DNA from: Megaustenia siamemsis | Taxonomy: Eukaryota; Mollusca; Gastropoda; Stylommatophora; Ariophantidae | Direction of reading: 5' to 3' | DNA length: 64,000 nucleotides | NCBI GenBank assembly: GCA_032433765.1 | Contig: JAVIAB010000124.1 | Coordinates: 94,391,345-94,455,344, forward strand | Shown here: positions 10,115 to 21,198 of the stretch, piece by piece | Layout: each line of letters begins with the position of its first letter | Position numbering within the stretch: the stretch's first letter is position 1 | Position numbers and translations under genes: made by a program | The notes under the pieces: generated by a model | Database searches by the model: none | Told to the model about the DNA's origin: nothing | What the model saw: only the letters and a program-made list of their open reading frames with translations

Positions 10115-11172
10115 GCGATGTTTCACAAAGATGCGATGTTTCACAAAGAGGCGATGTTTCACAAAGATGTGATGTTTCACATATGGGCGATGTTTCACAA
10201 AGATGCGATGTTTAACAAAGATGTGATGTTTAACAAAGATATGATGTTTCACATATGGGCGATGTTTCACAAAGATGCAATGTTTCACAAATATGCGATG
10301 TTTCACAAAGATGTGATGTTTCACATATAGGCAATGGTTCACAAATATGCAATGTTTCACAAAGATGCGATGTTTCACAAAGATGTGGGGCTACACATAT
10401 GGGCGATGTTTCACAAAGATGCGATGTTTCACAAAGATGTGATGTTACACATATGGGCGATGTTTCACAAAGATGTAATGTTTAACAAAGATGTGATGTT
10501 TCACAAAGATGCTATGTTTCACAAAGATGTGATGTTACACATATGGGCGATGTTTCACAAAGATGCGATGTTTAACAAAGATGTGATGTTTCACATATGG
10601 GCGATGTTTCACAAAGATGCGATGTTTAACAAAGATATGATGTTTCACATATGGGCGATGTTTCGCAAAGATGCAATGTTTCACAAATATGCGATGTTTC
10701 ACAAAGATGTGATGTTTCACATATGGGCAATGTTTCACAAAGATGCAATGTTTCACAAAGATGCGATGTTTCACAAAGATGTGGGGCTACACATATGGGT
10801 GATGTTTCACAAAGATGCGATCTTTCACAAAGATGTGATGTTACACATATGGGCGATATTTCACAAAGATGTAATGTTTAACAAAGATGTGATGTTTCAC
10901 AAAGATGCGATGTTTCACAAAGATGTGATGTTACACATATGGGCGATGTTTCACAAAGATGCGATGTTTAACAAAGATGTGATGTTTTACATATGGGCGA
11001 TGTTTCACAAAGATGCAATGTTTCACAAAGATGCGATGTTTCACAAAGATGTGATGTTTCACATATGGGCGATGTTTCACAAAGATGCGATGTTTCACAA
11101 AGATGTGATGTTACACATATGTGCGATGTTTCACAAAAATGCGATGTTTAACAAAGATGCGATGTTTCATGA
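10115..11172. repeat. 18-bp satellite with a 396-bp higher-order period
   Basis: About 59 copies of an 18-bp monomer (GCGATGTTTCACAAAGAT and variants with CACATATGG or TTTAAC). Because 18 is divisible by three, long frames such as (MFHKDA)n appear on both strands; these are repeat artefacts. Rare variants recur 396 bp apart (GTGGGGCTACAC near 10386 and 10782; AAATATGCGATG near 10290 and 10686), meaning a 22-monomer higher-order unit. Confidence 0.95.
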
Positions 11173-11404
11173 AGTGGTATGTATTCTGATATGGAAGACC
11201 CAATATTGCACTAGCCAGGATAAATTCCACCACCCTTAAATGGATTCTAGGAACTCAAGAATGCCATTGTAGCCTCTATTTCATCATTATCTTATATCTA
11301 AAAAAATAAGACGCTGACATCATATATATGGTATAAGAAAACAGGCAGACTGGGAGTTAATAATATGGTCTTACAATAATCACAAGCACATATAAATATA
11401 ATAT

Positions 11405-11416
11405 TATACACATATA

Positions 11417-11474
<58 letters not shown>

Positions 11475-11558
11475 AAGACACACACACACATATATATGTA
11501 TATACATAAATATACACATAAATGCATTCTTATATATGCATTTATATATAAATATATA
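11405..11558. repeat. TA/CA microsatellite tract
   Basis: A long (TA)n run at about 11418-11472 followed by (CA)n and mixed TATA sequence, directly upstream of a SINE. Confidence 0.9.
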
Positions 11559-11812
11559 GGGAGCCGCGATAGCTCAGTGATTATGAACTGGACTACAAAG
11601 ATCAAGGGGTAGGGTTCGATCCCAACCGATGGCTCCGGTTCACCCAGCCTTTAATGGGTACCGTATTTTTTTTCTGGGAAAGTAAAGCGGCACGGGCGTA
11701 ATACCGACCACATTACCCAAAAATCATGTGCCGAAGGTCTGTAAAATGTATGGTCACTAACACCATATTCCCTATACGCCACTTGGTGTGACGGGAGTAC
11801 TTTACTTTTTAA
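11559..11812 (+). mobile_element. SINE family 2 (tRNA-derived), plus orientation
   Basis: Head GGAGCCGCGATAGCTCAGTG with B box GGTTCGATCCCAACC, then the family body (GGTTCACCCAGCC, GGGCGTAATACCGACCAC, AACACCATATTCCC). It ends near a TACTTTACTTTTT run. The head folds like a tRNA on paper but has a long body, so it is not a functional tRNA gene. Confidence 0.87.
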
Positions 11813-12047
11813 TTATATACATATATACGCACGTATATATATGTGTGTGGCAGAGAATTAAACTATACCTATTTAACTTTGTATCCATGTATTCATACAT
11901 TGCGATTGAAAATGCGTGAGCATATTCATCTTAGAAGAGATCATGAATAAACTCAAACGAACACCCTAGCATGTAGATACATTTATAGGTATATTTCTAC
12001 GCAGAATTAATAAATAATGCAGAACAACTAACACATATAGCATCAAG

Positions 12048-12124
12048 ACATGCTTATTTTAAGCCTTCACGATATTTGCATAATAACATCTAATGACACG
12101 TAGCTCTGTACTTGCTGATCATGT
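12048..12124. repeat. Left copy of a 77-bp direct repeat (target duplication of GPCR 3' end)
   Basis: Aligns without gaps to 12441-12517, the 3' end of receptor exon 3 including its stop codon, with 7 mismatches in 77. The LINE F fragment lies exactly between the two copies. Confidence 0.8.
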
Positions 12125-12440
12125 CTTCTTCTTCTACCTTTTTTAGCTCCCATTGGAACATAGGTCTTCAACAAACACTTTCCAAGTCGTTCTGTTTTTT
12201 TGCCATTCTTTTAAGATCATTCCATGTCTTCCCCATCATCTTCATCTCTGATACTATCTGTCTTCTCCAAGAATTGGTCTTCCTCTTTGCCTTTTCCCCT
12301 GAGGATTCCAAAAAAGGCCTGTTGTGTAAACTCTCAGTTGGCTTCCGTAGTGTGTGTCATATCCAGCGCCAAGGTTCATTTCCTCTAATAATTCATACGT
12401 ATTGCTTATAAACTGGTACATACACTTATATATCTTCAAC
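12125..12440 (-). mobile_element. LINE family F 3' fragment, minus orientation
   Basis: Minus strand reads FWNPQGKRQRGRPILGEDR and the following tail, ending in GGTAGAAGAAGAAG-type A/G-rich sequence. Same family as 27900-28439, 35400-35875 and 40367-40695. Flanked by the 77-bp direct repeat, so it inserted just past the receptor stop codon. Confidence 0.82.
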
Positions 12441-12446
12441 ACATGA

Positions 12447-13052
12447 TTACTTTAAGCCTTCACGGTATTTGCATGATAACATCTGATGAAACGTAGCTCT
12501 GTACTTGCTGCTCATGTGATAGTAGATAAAGATGTTCATGGACGAGTTAAGGGATTCTAGCACCAGGCAGATACCAACTAAAACAAAGCCAACGTTTTTA
12601 TGTTTTCCATAAATTGATAATTCCGGCTCTATTGCTATTGCTATAAAAATAATGACAAACGGAATAAAACAAGCGATGAACAGCGTGGAAATCATCACCA
12701 CCATTTTAGCCACTTTCTCGTTGGGATTTGATTCGTTTTCAGCTTGTGTGCTTGTAGATTTACTTCTCCATTTTGTGTTCATCTTTAGCTTAAATACCAG
12801 AATTGTTGTACACACAATGATCACCAAGAATGAGCTAAAAGAGAGAAAGACGTTATTAATCATAAAAGAGATATTATCTACGATCTGTCTATTCTCTGTA
12901 AATACAAGACCAAGAACAGATTTGTTTCTTTCAGGATAAAACTTCATGCCAAACCCGTTGACCACGTAGACTGGGGCTACACTTCCAATGATAATCGTGA
13001 AGACACCAATGATGATTATAGACACTCTCTTTGACGTCACAAGATTCTTTAT
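12447..13052 (-). CDS. GPCR copy 1 exon 3 (TM4-TM7, C terminus)
   Basis: Acceptor TTTGCAG|ATAAAG, phase 0, then IKNLVTSKRVSIIII through TM4-TM7 to the stop at 12449-12447 (C terminus KYREGLK). No internal stop. The last codons lie inside the 77-bp direct repeat. Confidence 0.88.
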   Translation of the reverse strand: MKNLVTSKRVSIIIIGVFTIIIGSVAPVYVVNGFGMKFYPERNKSVLGLVFTENRQIVDNISFMINNVFLSFSSFLVIIVCTTILVFKLKMNTKWRSKSTSTQAENESNPNEKVAKMVVMISTLFIACFIPFVIIFIAIAIEPELSIYGKHKNVGFVLVGICLVLESLNSSMNIFIYYHMSSKYRATFHQMLSCKYREGLK

Positions 13053-16000
13053 CTGCAAAGATAATGCTTGTAAATATTTAATTATGTTGAGAATATTACA
13101 AAGAATGTCAGAAATGTGAAGCGAAATATTCTTAAATAACTACAAATATTGTAATTACATCAACGATATATTCTTAACCTATTTTTTTTTTGCAAATTCA
13201 AATTAACTCCCTTAATTAACGGGTCTAAAAATCTTCGGAAAAATTTCCTTCCCCCAGTTTGAGATCTTCGACCAACATGTTCTTTAGGCTATTGTCTTAG
13301 TGGCCCTCTCGGAATATTGTAAAATACCAAATTACTAAATAGTAAAACATTGAAACTATAATAGCAAATGACTAAATAGTAAAACACTGAAACTATAATA
13401 GCAAATGACTAAATAGTAAAACACTTAGCTATAATAGCAAATTACTAAATAGTAAAACACTGAAAATATAATAGCAAATTACTAAATAGTAAAAAACTGA
13501 AACTATAATAGCAAATTACTAAATAGGGAAACACTGAATATATAATAGCAAATTATTAATCAGTAATCACTGAATATATAATACCCAATTACCAAATAGT
13601 AAAACACTGAAACTATAATAGCAAATTACTAATCAGTAATCACTGAAACTATAATACCAAATTACTAAATAGCGGGAGAAGACGGGGTAACTATAGTTTT
13701 CTATGACAAAAATCAGTCTCATTAGAAAAAAAAAAACTTAATTTATTTTATGACCCCACCGAAATTATGAACGATAAAATGTAAAATAAATAAGTAATTC
13801 CTGATTCGTCATCTAGTTGCATATTCATCTCAGTAGTTTACTCTCTTTGCAGCTCGTCTAAAAGAACCTTTGCATCCAGTCAGATCATGCATCTAACTTG
13901 GCGACACATTCAGGCAGTAAGTCCGTGTTAGATTTAGCAATATGGAAACAGTGCTTCAGTCATCTGTTTAATTCATGAAAGTGAATGTAAACAAAACTCT
14001 AATGAAAAATAGATCGAATTTAACAAATCCAAAATCTAAAATAAAAGTTTCCCTAGGGGGCTAAAGTAACGACATCGATGTATAGAGAGCTCTAGCGGTG
14101 TACCAACCAAGCTATTTATAAATCTACAGAAGACTCTGACATTGATTAGGGAACATGAAAATAATTGTTGTGCTGCGGTAAAGCTGGTAGCAGGAGAAGG
14201 TAGTGGGTGTAACGAACACTCCTACAATGTATGGTGATAGCTTTATAAAAAAAAAATGAATACAACAAATTACTAGCGTTTCGGCCTTCATGCAGACTTT
14301 CTCGGAAAGCGAGAACAACACAAACGGACAACGAAATATAGATAAACTCTACTACATCTAGGATGAGCGAGACAGGTAAATCAAGAAGAAATAAACATAG
14401 GGATGAAATTACGAAACGATAGAAAGATGTGTTACATATGCTGACATTGATTACAAAGATAGACTGTACAACACTTTACTGTTGATAATAAAAGTGCCCA
14501 ACGATGAAACGAACTTATTTTTACTTTTAGGATCTTTTCAAAATCAAAGTCCCTACCCCCACTCTATGGGTGGGTATACTGTTGCTACCATATTTCGATG
14601 CTAATTGCGGTCTAATATAATTTAGATGACTTTATCTGAAGCAGAACGGAACGTGTTTGTTAAATAAGTGGGTAAAATACTCAGGACAACAACGGCATTG
14701 GAAAGAGTGCCATTATTATATTAACTCATATGGGATAAGAAGAGTTGTAAATGTGACTGTTCTCAATATATTGAAATGTTACTATTATGTCACATAGCAA
14801 AACATATAACAAAATAATAGATAAGAGAATAACACTAATAATTAAACTATTAGTAAATGATGTAGCTAGGGTGGTACTTTAATTTAGAAGATATAGGATT
14901 GCACACATTTGAGAAGAAAAGAAGTTGTAATTACAGTTGAGAATGATGGGGGAGGGGGTGTAAAAATAATACAATATGTGTCGGTGACTTTCCAGTCAGA
15001 CTGCTGACCAGGCCGACCGTAAAGTGAATAAATACCGTAGTGATAGTGATGGTAGAACAAGAAGCATACAGGCCATTTGCCCACCAGGTAGAGGTTTTCG
15101 TGAGAGTAGACAGGAACTAAATAATATAGCATTATGAAGTCTTCGTCAAAACTCACAAGCTAAATATTTTTTTTTAATTCTGAAAATGAAACTCATTTAC
15201 TATCAAAACTATAGTTAGATAGAGATGTGTGCTTTCACCTGTGATATTTATCACTCATAAAGACCAATTATGTCAATAAGCAACCCATAGTGAACACGAC
15301 ACTCCGAGCTCCAGCTTTCAGATGACGAGGCTTTTGTATCAAATCTATAAACTGAATTGCAGCACATTCTGCATGAATTACATGGAGCAGACATAATACA
15401 TAATACATAATACATAATACTTGGTATAGCGTGGAGCGAATTCAAAACAAACGAGGAAATTAGAGAAATCGCCAATCAACCACTAATATCTTCAGTAATA
15501 AAGAAAAGACGATGGTCATATGTTGGATTGGACATGTGATGAGAAGAGATAATAACCGAATAGCAGAGCAGGCCCTCATATGGGAAACAACAAGTGAAAG
15601 AATAAGAGGAAGACCCAGAGAGACACTGTGAAGAACATTGATGATTGAGAGAGGCAAGAGCAGCAGGAATCGGCTCCCTCAATGAGATAGAGCTGCTTGC
15701 ACAGAACATATATAAATGGCGAGATTTGTTAAAATATCTTTAAAAGAATTGAAAACTGCTAAAACAAAAATTCAGATAATAGAAGGAGTATCTTGGTCTA
15801 CGCCCTATGGGTCGACTACGGCTCGAAAGGTCAATAGATAGATATATAGATAGATAGACATAATACATGCTATGAAGATTAACACAATAAGACGTATCAT
15901 CGATAAGGAGAACAGAAAAAAACCTCTGAACTACAATTAAGACTGAACATAATGATCAAATATTCATCTTACAAATTGCATGAACATCAAAACACTCAAA

Positions 16001-18608
16001 GCTGTTTTCTCAAACTGAATAGAGACCTGTAACGGGGCAGTCACACACATGCATCTCTCAATGGTTATCAAGGCGGTTATCCAACTACTGATGCGGGTGA
16101 AAGTAACGTGTGGCCAACCGCCTGTCAAGTACTGAAACTCTGTGGGATCAAACGGAGGGTCCACTTCTACGAATGCTGGAGTCAGGCAAATGTTTGCCCA
16201 GATCAGTGGAACCAGGCATCCCAGATCTGAGATGGCCAAACCTAAAAAATCAGAGAAAACTTTGTAAAAATAAATATAAATAAGCTGACGCAGCTTTAAA
16301 GATCATAAAACATGGAGTTAATTGCGCTCGGAGCGAAGCACGGCACAGATGGGCGGAGTTATTATTCTCCACGATTGATGATTGCTTCTCGTTCTTGTAG
16401 GTCCTGATTGTTTATTAACCCCATGGTTGAGCCTTCCCTAGTAATTGTCCTGCGAAGTGTTCCTCTTTGGTTTTTCTGTTTTTTATACCTATCAGATTAT
16501 TCCCATATGAATGCTTCATATTGAAGCCAATCTTCATTCATTCTGAGCCCACGACCAATATATTTCAAACTTTTTTTTTTCCTTTTACAGTTCAACACGT
16601 ATTCATGTTTAGTTTCGTATCTTATCTTATCTTATCTTATCTCGTCTTATCTTATCTTATCTTATCTTATCTTATCTTATTTTATTTTATTTTATTTTAT
16701 CTTATCTTATCTTATTTTTTTCTTATCTTATATTATCTTATTTTATCTTATCTTATAATTTTGAAATGTTTAATCTCCAAATTATATTTGAGATTTTCAG
16801 AGAAATTTGTATTTAAAAGCATTTAGCTTTCTAAGGACTGGGTGGATTTTAGTTTTCAAAGTATGGTAAAACATTACGGATTTCAAATACTAGTTACAAG
16901 TCTTGTTATGGTCTTATTTAAGAACATAAAAAAAACACACAATGATATTTAGCTTTAATATAACTTTTTTTTTAAAGAATACTTAACAAATGACAAGAAA
17001 GTGCAAAGCAATAACTATTAAGTATAAGTGATTCTGTAAACTCTATAATCTATCACGATGACATTAACAAGTCCAGCACTTTAAGCTGACTTCCCGTGTT
17101 CACGAAGGAGCAAGCACATCATGAGGACGGATGAAAAAAACGCTGATAAAGCTGTCACAAATGTATCAAGCGAACATAGTTCTCGTCAGTCCACATAATA
17201 AATACAAATTAATAAAGTGACACACTTCATTAATTCTAGGAGATGAGCACAGAAGTAAAATATACAAAATATGAAATAATATGCAGTAAAGCGACAGAGA
17301 ACGTGTAAAAAAATAAACATACAATTTTCCATAGGAGCTAAATTAGTAGTTTAATTTAGTTTATTTTAGTCAACATGTCTCATTACAAATCAGACAAGTC
17401 TATAAGTGCTCAGATCTTTTCCAGAGAATATCCATCTACGTGTAGCGACTAACGACTGGTTGACAGCATGCTTGTGTTGGTTGATAAGTCTTCTTTGGAT
17501 TCCTACATAGCGTCCATCTTGTCTGACATCTCTTACCTTGACATGATATTCTCTAGACCTCCCCAGAGAAATTAACCACTACCGTCGAGTACAGCCAGTT
17601 GTGATCTTTCTAAACATACTCATTGAGTCACTGAGGAAACACGCTTCTATATAGGGCCGTGCCTCACGCCGTGCCAATGCTTTAGTGACAGCCATAATTG
17701 TCATGATCAATCTGCTTTCAGCCAAAGCGAAAGCACCACTGTGCTGTATAACACAAACAATAACAAATTAGTACAGTGACGAGGCAAACAATAACGTTGC
17801 TGCAAACGTCTTAATTAGGTACAGAACAATAATTATACAAAGATCAAAACTATAGATACATACCTTTCTAAAGTAAACAAAGAAAAACATTAATACGAAA
17901 GCCAAACACTGATCTGTTTAAAGACGGAAGGAATAGATGACCAGGATTTATGTAGATGTTGGTTCCATGATTAATAGACAGTAGGGCGGATATGATTTAA
18001 TTGAACGAGAAGGAGCCAGACTGAAACATTAGAAAGTGGGTGTCACGAGGAAGGATGAAATAAGAAGTCCAAGTGAGTGCAATGAAAAAGAGAAAAACAT
18101 ACGGAAAGAGAGTTAAGACACAGGTAGCCATATTGGAAGGGAAAGTATAAAGTATGTGAGATAGAGACAGAAAAAGACATAAGTGCATTGACAAGAGGAA
18201 GGTCAGTCTGAAATATCTCCCCATGGCTGTCCAGCTTCTAAGATGGATCTAGGTGATGATGTAACTTGAGTTAGGTAACAAATAATTACAAGTTAGTGTA
18301 ACTGTAACACATATAGATATAGTTACATCAGTTTTGTAACTCTTACCTAAAAGACTAACGTTAACTGGATCCTTGAAGCCTTGTTTAAAAAAACAAATGA
18401 TGTTGAGAATGTTTGTCACTGTTCCAAACACGTCGATGGTTAGACACAGGCAGGTGTAGATAACCCATTTACTTATCGTCAGAGCACTTTCACTTATTAT
18501 TGCACTTTCTGTAATGTCTTCTCCGCTAGTTGTCATGGCCAACGAAACTAAACCATCTGTGACATTTCCTTTTAACTGTTTCACTAATCGCCCTGTTTCT
18601 TCAATCAT
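12447..18608 (-). CDS. Gastropod chemosensory-receptor-like class A GPCR, copy 1 (three exons)
   Basis: Join of 18608-18347, 16241-16027 and 13052-12447 gives 360 residues. TM1 is about 47-73, TM2 82-103 with LAISD (D93), TM3 near 134-155 ending in ERC in place of DRY, TM4 168-190, TM5 224-247, TM6 272-299, and TM7 311-337 ending NIFIYY in place of NPxxY. The extracellular N terminus is short, with an N-V-T sequon. Introns are phase 1 (within the Gly of VNVSLLG) and phase 0. Donor 1 and both acceptors match GT-AG; donor 2 is ambiguous. Role by family: plasma-membrane peptide or chemical sensing through a G protein; the ligand is unknown. Oddity: no Cys at the usual TM3 disulfide position (GGWPHVTF). 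A LINE B fragment starts about 90 bp upstream of the ATG. Confidence 0.85.
13325..13673. repeat. 37-bp minisatellite in intron 2 of GPCR copy 1 (about 9 copies)
   Basis: Imperfect units containing ACTAAATAGTAAAACACTG and AACTATAATAGCAAAT. Entirely intronic. Confidence 0.88.
13674..15388. other. Intron 2 sequence of GPCR copy 1, mostly unrecognised
   Basis: AT-rich. Contains at about 14262-14290 (minus strand) GCATGAAGGCCGAAACGC, similar to the conserved CTGATGAAG...CCGAAACG block of Penelope-like elements. Nothing else recognised. Confidence 0.4.
15402..15855 (+). mobile_element. LINE family C 3' end with (GATA)n tail
   Basis: Reads LGIAWSEFKTNEEIREIANQ, ISSVIKKRRWSYVG, a small frame-breaking duplication at 15525, then WETTSERIRGRPRET, EIELLAQN and WRDLLKYL. 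Ends CTCGAAAGGTCAATAGATAG. AGACATAATACAT at 15389-15401 and 15856-15868 is the target duplication. Inserted in intron 2 of GPCR copy 1, sense opposite to the gene. Confidence 0.88.
16027..16241 (-). CDS. GPCR copy 1 exon 2 (TM2-TM3)
   Basis: Acceptor TTTTTTAG|GTTTGG; begins completing the Gly, then LAISDLGCLVPLIW. The modelled end is after APLQ (16027) at CAG|GTCTCT. A stronger donor, GTAAGA, lies in the same phase at 15972 and would add 18 residues (VSIQFEKT...MQF), so the 3' boundary is uncertain. Confidence 0.75.
16616..16763. repeat. (TTATC)n pentanucleotide microsatellite
   Basis: Runs of TTATC interrupted by TTATT, in intron 1 of GPCR copy 1. It makes the apparent plus-strand frame of SYLILSYL repeats. 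Confidence 0.95.
16764..18346. other. Intron 1 sequence of GPCR copy 1, unrecognised
   Basis: No array or transposon signature was recognised. The moderately GC-richer stretch 17400-17760 looks like older diverged repeat or exon debris but has no convincing frame. Confidence 0.4.
18347..18608 (-). CDS. GPCR copy 1 exon 1 (N terminus, TM1)
   Basis: Starts at ATG 18608-18606 (MIEETGRLVKQ) and ends TTTTAG|GTAAG with the last exon base at 18347, phase 1. Encodes the KWVIYTCLCLTIDVFGTVTN helix. 85% or so of it is shared with exon 1 of copy 2 over the TM1 region by eye. Confidence 0.85.
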
Positions 18609-18698
18609 TTCGATTTGATGTCTGTTTTTTTTTTACATTATATGAAGTGTACAGTGAAATTTACAGTAAATACGCCTTCCATATATTAATTATAAAAT

Positions 18699-19068
18699 CA
18701 CTGGAGTCTGTAGAAATTTGGTTTTACAGAAGAATGTTGAGAGTACCATGGACAGCTAAGAAGAGTAATGGAGATGTTCTGAGAGAGGTCAAAGCAAAAA
18801 GAGAGGTAATTTCCAATATTAGGAAGAAACAATCATAATTTTTTGGCCATGTAATGAGAAGAGAACACCTTGAATATATTGTAACGACTGGAAACATTGA
18901 GGGACGAAGAGATAGAGGGAAGCAAAGAAAAAAAAAAGCAGACAGCTTATGAGAATGGCTTGGCAGAAGGTCAACAACAGAAATGATAAATAGCTGCCGA
19001 GATCGAAAGTTGTGGAAAGACATGATCACCTACGCCAGCATGCCCGGTACTTGATGATGATGATGATA
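18699..19068 (+). mobile_element. LINE family B 3' end next to the GPCR copy 1 start
   Basis: Reads LESVEIWFYRRMLRVPWTAK, KKSNGDVLREVKAKREVI, a stop after KKQS, FFGHVMRREHLEYIVTTGN, RKLWKDMITYASMPGT and then (GAT)n to 19068. Lies 90 bp upstream of the receptor ATG on the other strand, so it may occupy the promoter or 5' UTR. Confidence 0.88.
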
Positions 19069-19470
19069 TTAATTATGACGGTACTTAAAATATTACAGCA
19101 CTAGAGAAACCTATTCAAATTAATAAATGAAAGTGTATCATTCTAGGTATATATATATGAATTTGAAAAGAACACTTGTAAAATATGATGTTTTAAAAGA
19201 ACGAATGTCATTAATTGTTACAAATGCCAACTAATTTCGGAGAATTGACACTAAATGCACTTTAACAAAAAATCTTCTCACTAAAGTGAAAAATAAAAAT
19301 ATATAATCCTTGATACCTGCAACAGGAATCGTAATTAATATGCGTAATAATAACGTTAATATTAAATGGTAACAGCTTGTGGTCCATATATGGTCAATTC
19401 ATGGCCCATATAAAAAATCTCGTATTTACCATAGCACAGATATAACAAATATATGGTTTTACATTTTCTT
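19069..19470. other. AT-rich spacer, nothing recognised
   Basis: Upstream of GPCR copy 1. No ORF or repeat family recognised. Confidence 0.4.
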
Positions 19471-19556
19471 ATGTTAAATTCGTATGTTAAATTCTTATGT
19501 TAAATTCGTATGTTAAATTCTTATGTTAAATTCTTATGTTAAATTCTTATGTTAAA
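19471..19556. repeat. 13-bp tandem repeat (about 6-7 copies)
   Basis: Units of TATGTTAAATTCT / TATGTTAAATTCG in tandem. Confidence 0.9.
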
Positions 19557-19942
19557 TGCTACTTTTAAAGACTGGCTGTTATTTTTACTAGTGTCGTGGC
19601 TTCTGCTATTATAATATAAATTAATAACAGCAGCATATTGAGTTGAAACTAATTGTACATTTTCTTTTAAGTCTGAAGAGTTGAAACCGTTAACAACCAT
19701 GAACATATAGGCGCCCTAAAACATAGATCGTAAAAGTGAATTGAAGCCTTGTTATGTATGAGAACGGCACGAAGTGACCGGTAATAATTTTAGAGCGCTT
19801 GTATGTGCCATATTAGATGGTAAAAGAGAAAAAAAAGAGAATAGAATAGAACGATGCTGACTGAAAGTATGGTATAGGCCATATGTGTCTGTACTGAATA
19901 CCCGATAATGGAGAGACTGAGACCTCCATAAAGAAAAATTCA
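19557..19942. other. Unrecognised spacer
   Basis: No supported feature on either strand. Confidence 0.4.
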
Positions 19943-20040
19943 ATTCTAGAGTTTAAATGAAGAAATTGAACAAAGAAAATAATTAAGTTCTAGAGTAAAA
20001 ATTAAGAAATTGAACAAAGAAAAATTCAGTTCTAGAGTAT
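19943..20040. repeat. 42-bp minisatellite, left part
   Basis: About 2.3 diverged units with AAGAAATTGAACAAAGAAAA and TTCTAGAGTA. It continues at 20313 after an insertion. Confidence 0.85.
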
Positions 20041-20312
20041 CTATCTATCTATTGTCCTTTCGAGCCGAAGACGGCACATAGGGCAGAACCACAATCTCAA
20101 AAACAGAAACCTTGCGTGCCAAAATGGCACATATTGCAGAGATCACTGCTCTAAAATCTATGGCGCTGTTTCCATAACAATACTTTTTACAATGACAGCT
20201 TGTCAAGCCATCGATCAACCTCCTTAGTCGCCTCTTACGACATGCCTGGAAGGTCACAGTGTCACTATTCTTTACCTCCCTCATAATGAGGCCCCGGTAA
20301 CACACGGGAATA
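20041..20312 (-). mobile_element. Retroposon with (GATA)n tail inserted in the 42-bp array
   Basis: Minus strand ends with CGGCTCGAAAGGACAATAGATAG, matching the tail of LINE C. Upstream it has the LINE 3'-UTR-like CATGTCGTAAGAGGCGACTAAG. TCTAGAGTAT at 20031-20040 and 20313-20322 is a perfect 10-bp target duplication. No RT motif; a 3' end only. Confidence 0.82.
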
Positions 20313-20435
20313 TCTAGAGTATAAATGAAGAAATTGAACAAAGAAAAATTCAGTTCTAGAGTATAAATGAAGAAATTGAACAAAGAAAAATTTAGTTCTA
20401 GGGTATAAATGAAGAAATTGAACAAAGAAAAGTCA
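20313..20435. repeat. 42-bp minisatellite, right part (about 3 copies)
   Basis: Resumes the array of 19943-20040 at the duplicated TCTAGAGTAT. Confidence 0.88.
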
Positions 20436-21049
20436 CAATTAATGTACTACAAACAGGTATAATTATAAATAATTTACATAGAATATATGCATGCACCTGG
20501 AGAGAGAATTGCGAACATTACCTTCGAATCTGAGGAGAACATTATAAATTGAATAGATGTCCGATAACAACCACTCCTAAGTGTCTATTACAAGTCAGCT
20601 TCAAACTCTAGAAAATGTATGGCATGGCTGGCAAATATATGACCAGTACAGAGAAAATAGGAACACAAATGTGTCTCCAATAAACGAAAAGCGCTAGACA
20701 AATAGTGAAGTACTTGTGCTGACCTTCTCAACGGACTAGAATCATGGAGGCTGCTAATGATTCTGTACAATTTTCTAAGCATAAGAACTTAACGATATAT
20801 ACCATGTTGGACAACAAAACAACTGCAGAAAAAAAATTTAAAACGCAATCTCGACTCGAGATAGCATACTTATTACATCGTTCTTTTATGTCGTGTATGT
20901 CGCTACTGTGATTATTTTTCTCCGGCTTGGTATAGAACCGTTGATCAGAGGTTTAACAAGCCGCTATCGTAAAAACAATTGTGTTAATGAAACGTTGACC
21001 TGATACAAAATGTGTAAATTAGCAGTAGATAATAGTGATAGTTTTTTCG
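20436..21049. other. Unrecognised spacer
   Basis: No convincing ORF, RNA or repeat. The minus frame around 20588-20782 has no family resemblance. Confidence 0.4.
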
Positions 21050-21112
21050 ACAACAATTCAGATAAGAGAAGGAGTATCTTGGCCTACGCTCGAAAGGTCA
21101 ATAGATATATAG
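21050..21112 (+). mobile_element. LINE family C 3' tail fragment
   Basis: Only the last ~60 bp: AGAAGGAGTATCTTGG, CTCGAAAGGTCAATAGATA and a GATA-like end. Confidence 0.7.
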
Positions 21113-21198
21113 ATATCGCTACTACTCTCTTCTTTTCGATTCTATTCTGTTTCATGGAATCAGTCTCACTGCAGTTGAGGCATCCCCATATCCAATAA

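Noticed and set aside
10334..11239. 301-codon MFHKDA-repeat frame
   Set aside because: Product of the 18-bp satellite; equivalent frames exist on the other strand.
11559..11636. Genuine tRNA genes at SINE heads (also 8229, 60794)
   Set aside because: Each head continues into a shared SINE body and several are flanked by target duplications; copies are diverged.
16467..16826. 119-codon hydrophobic frame that could pass as a membrane protein
   Set aside because: Its core is the (TTATC)n microsatellite inside an intron.
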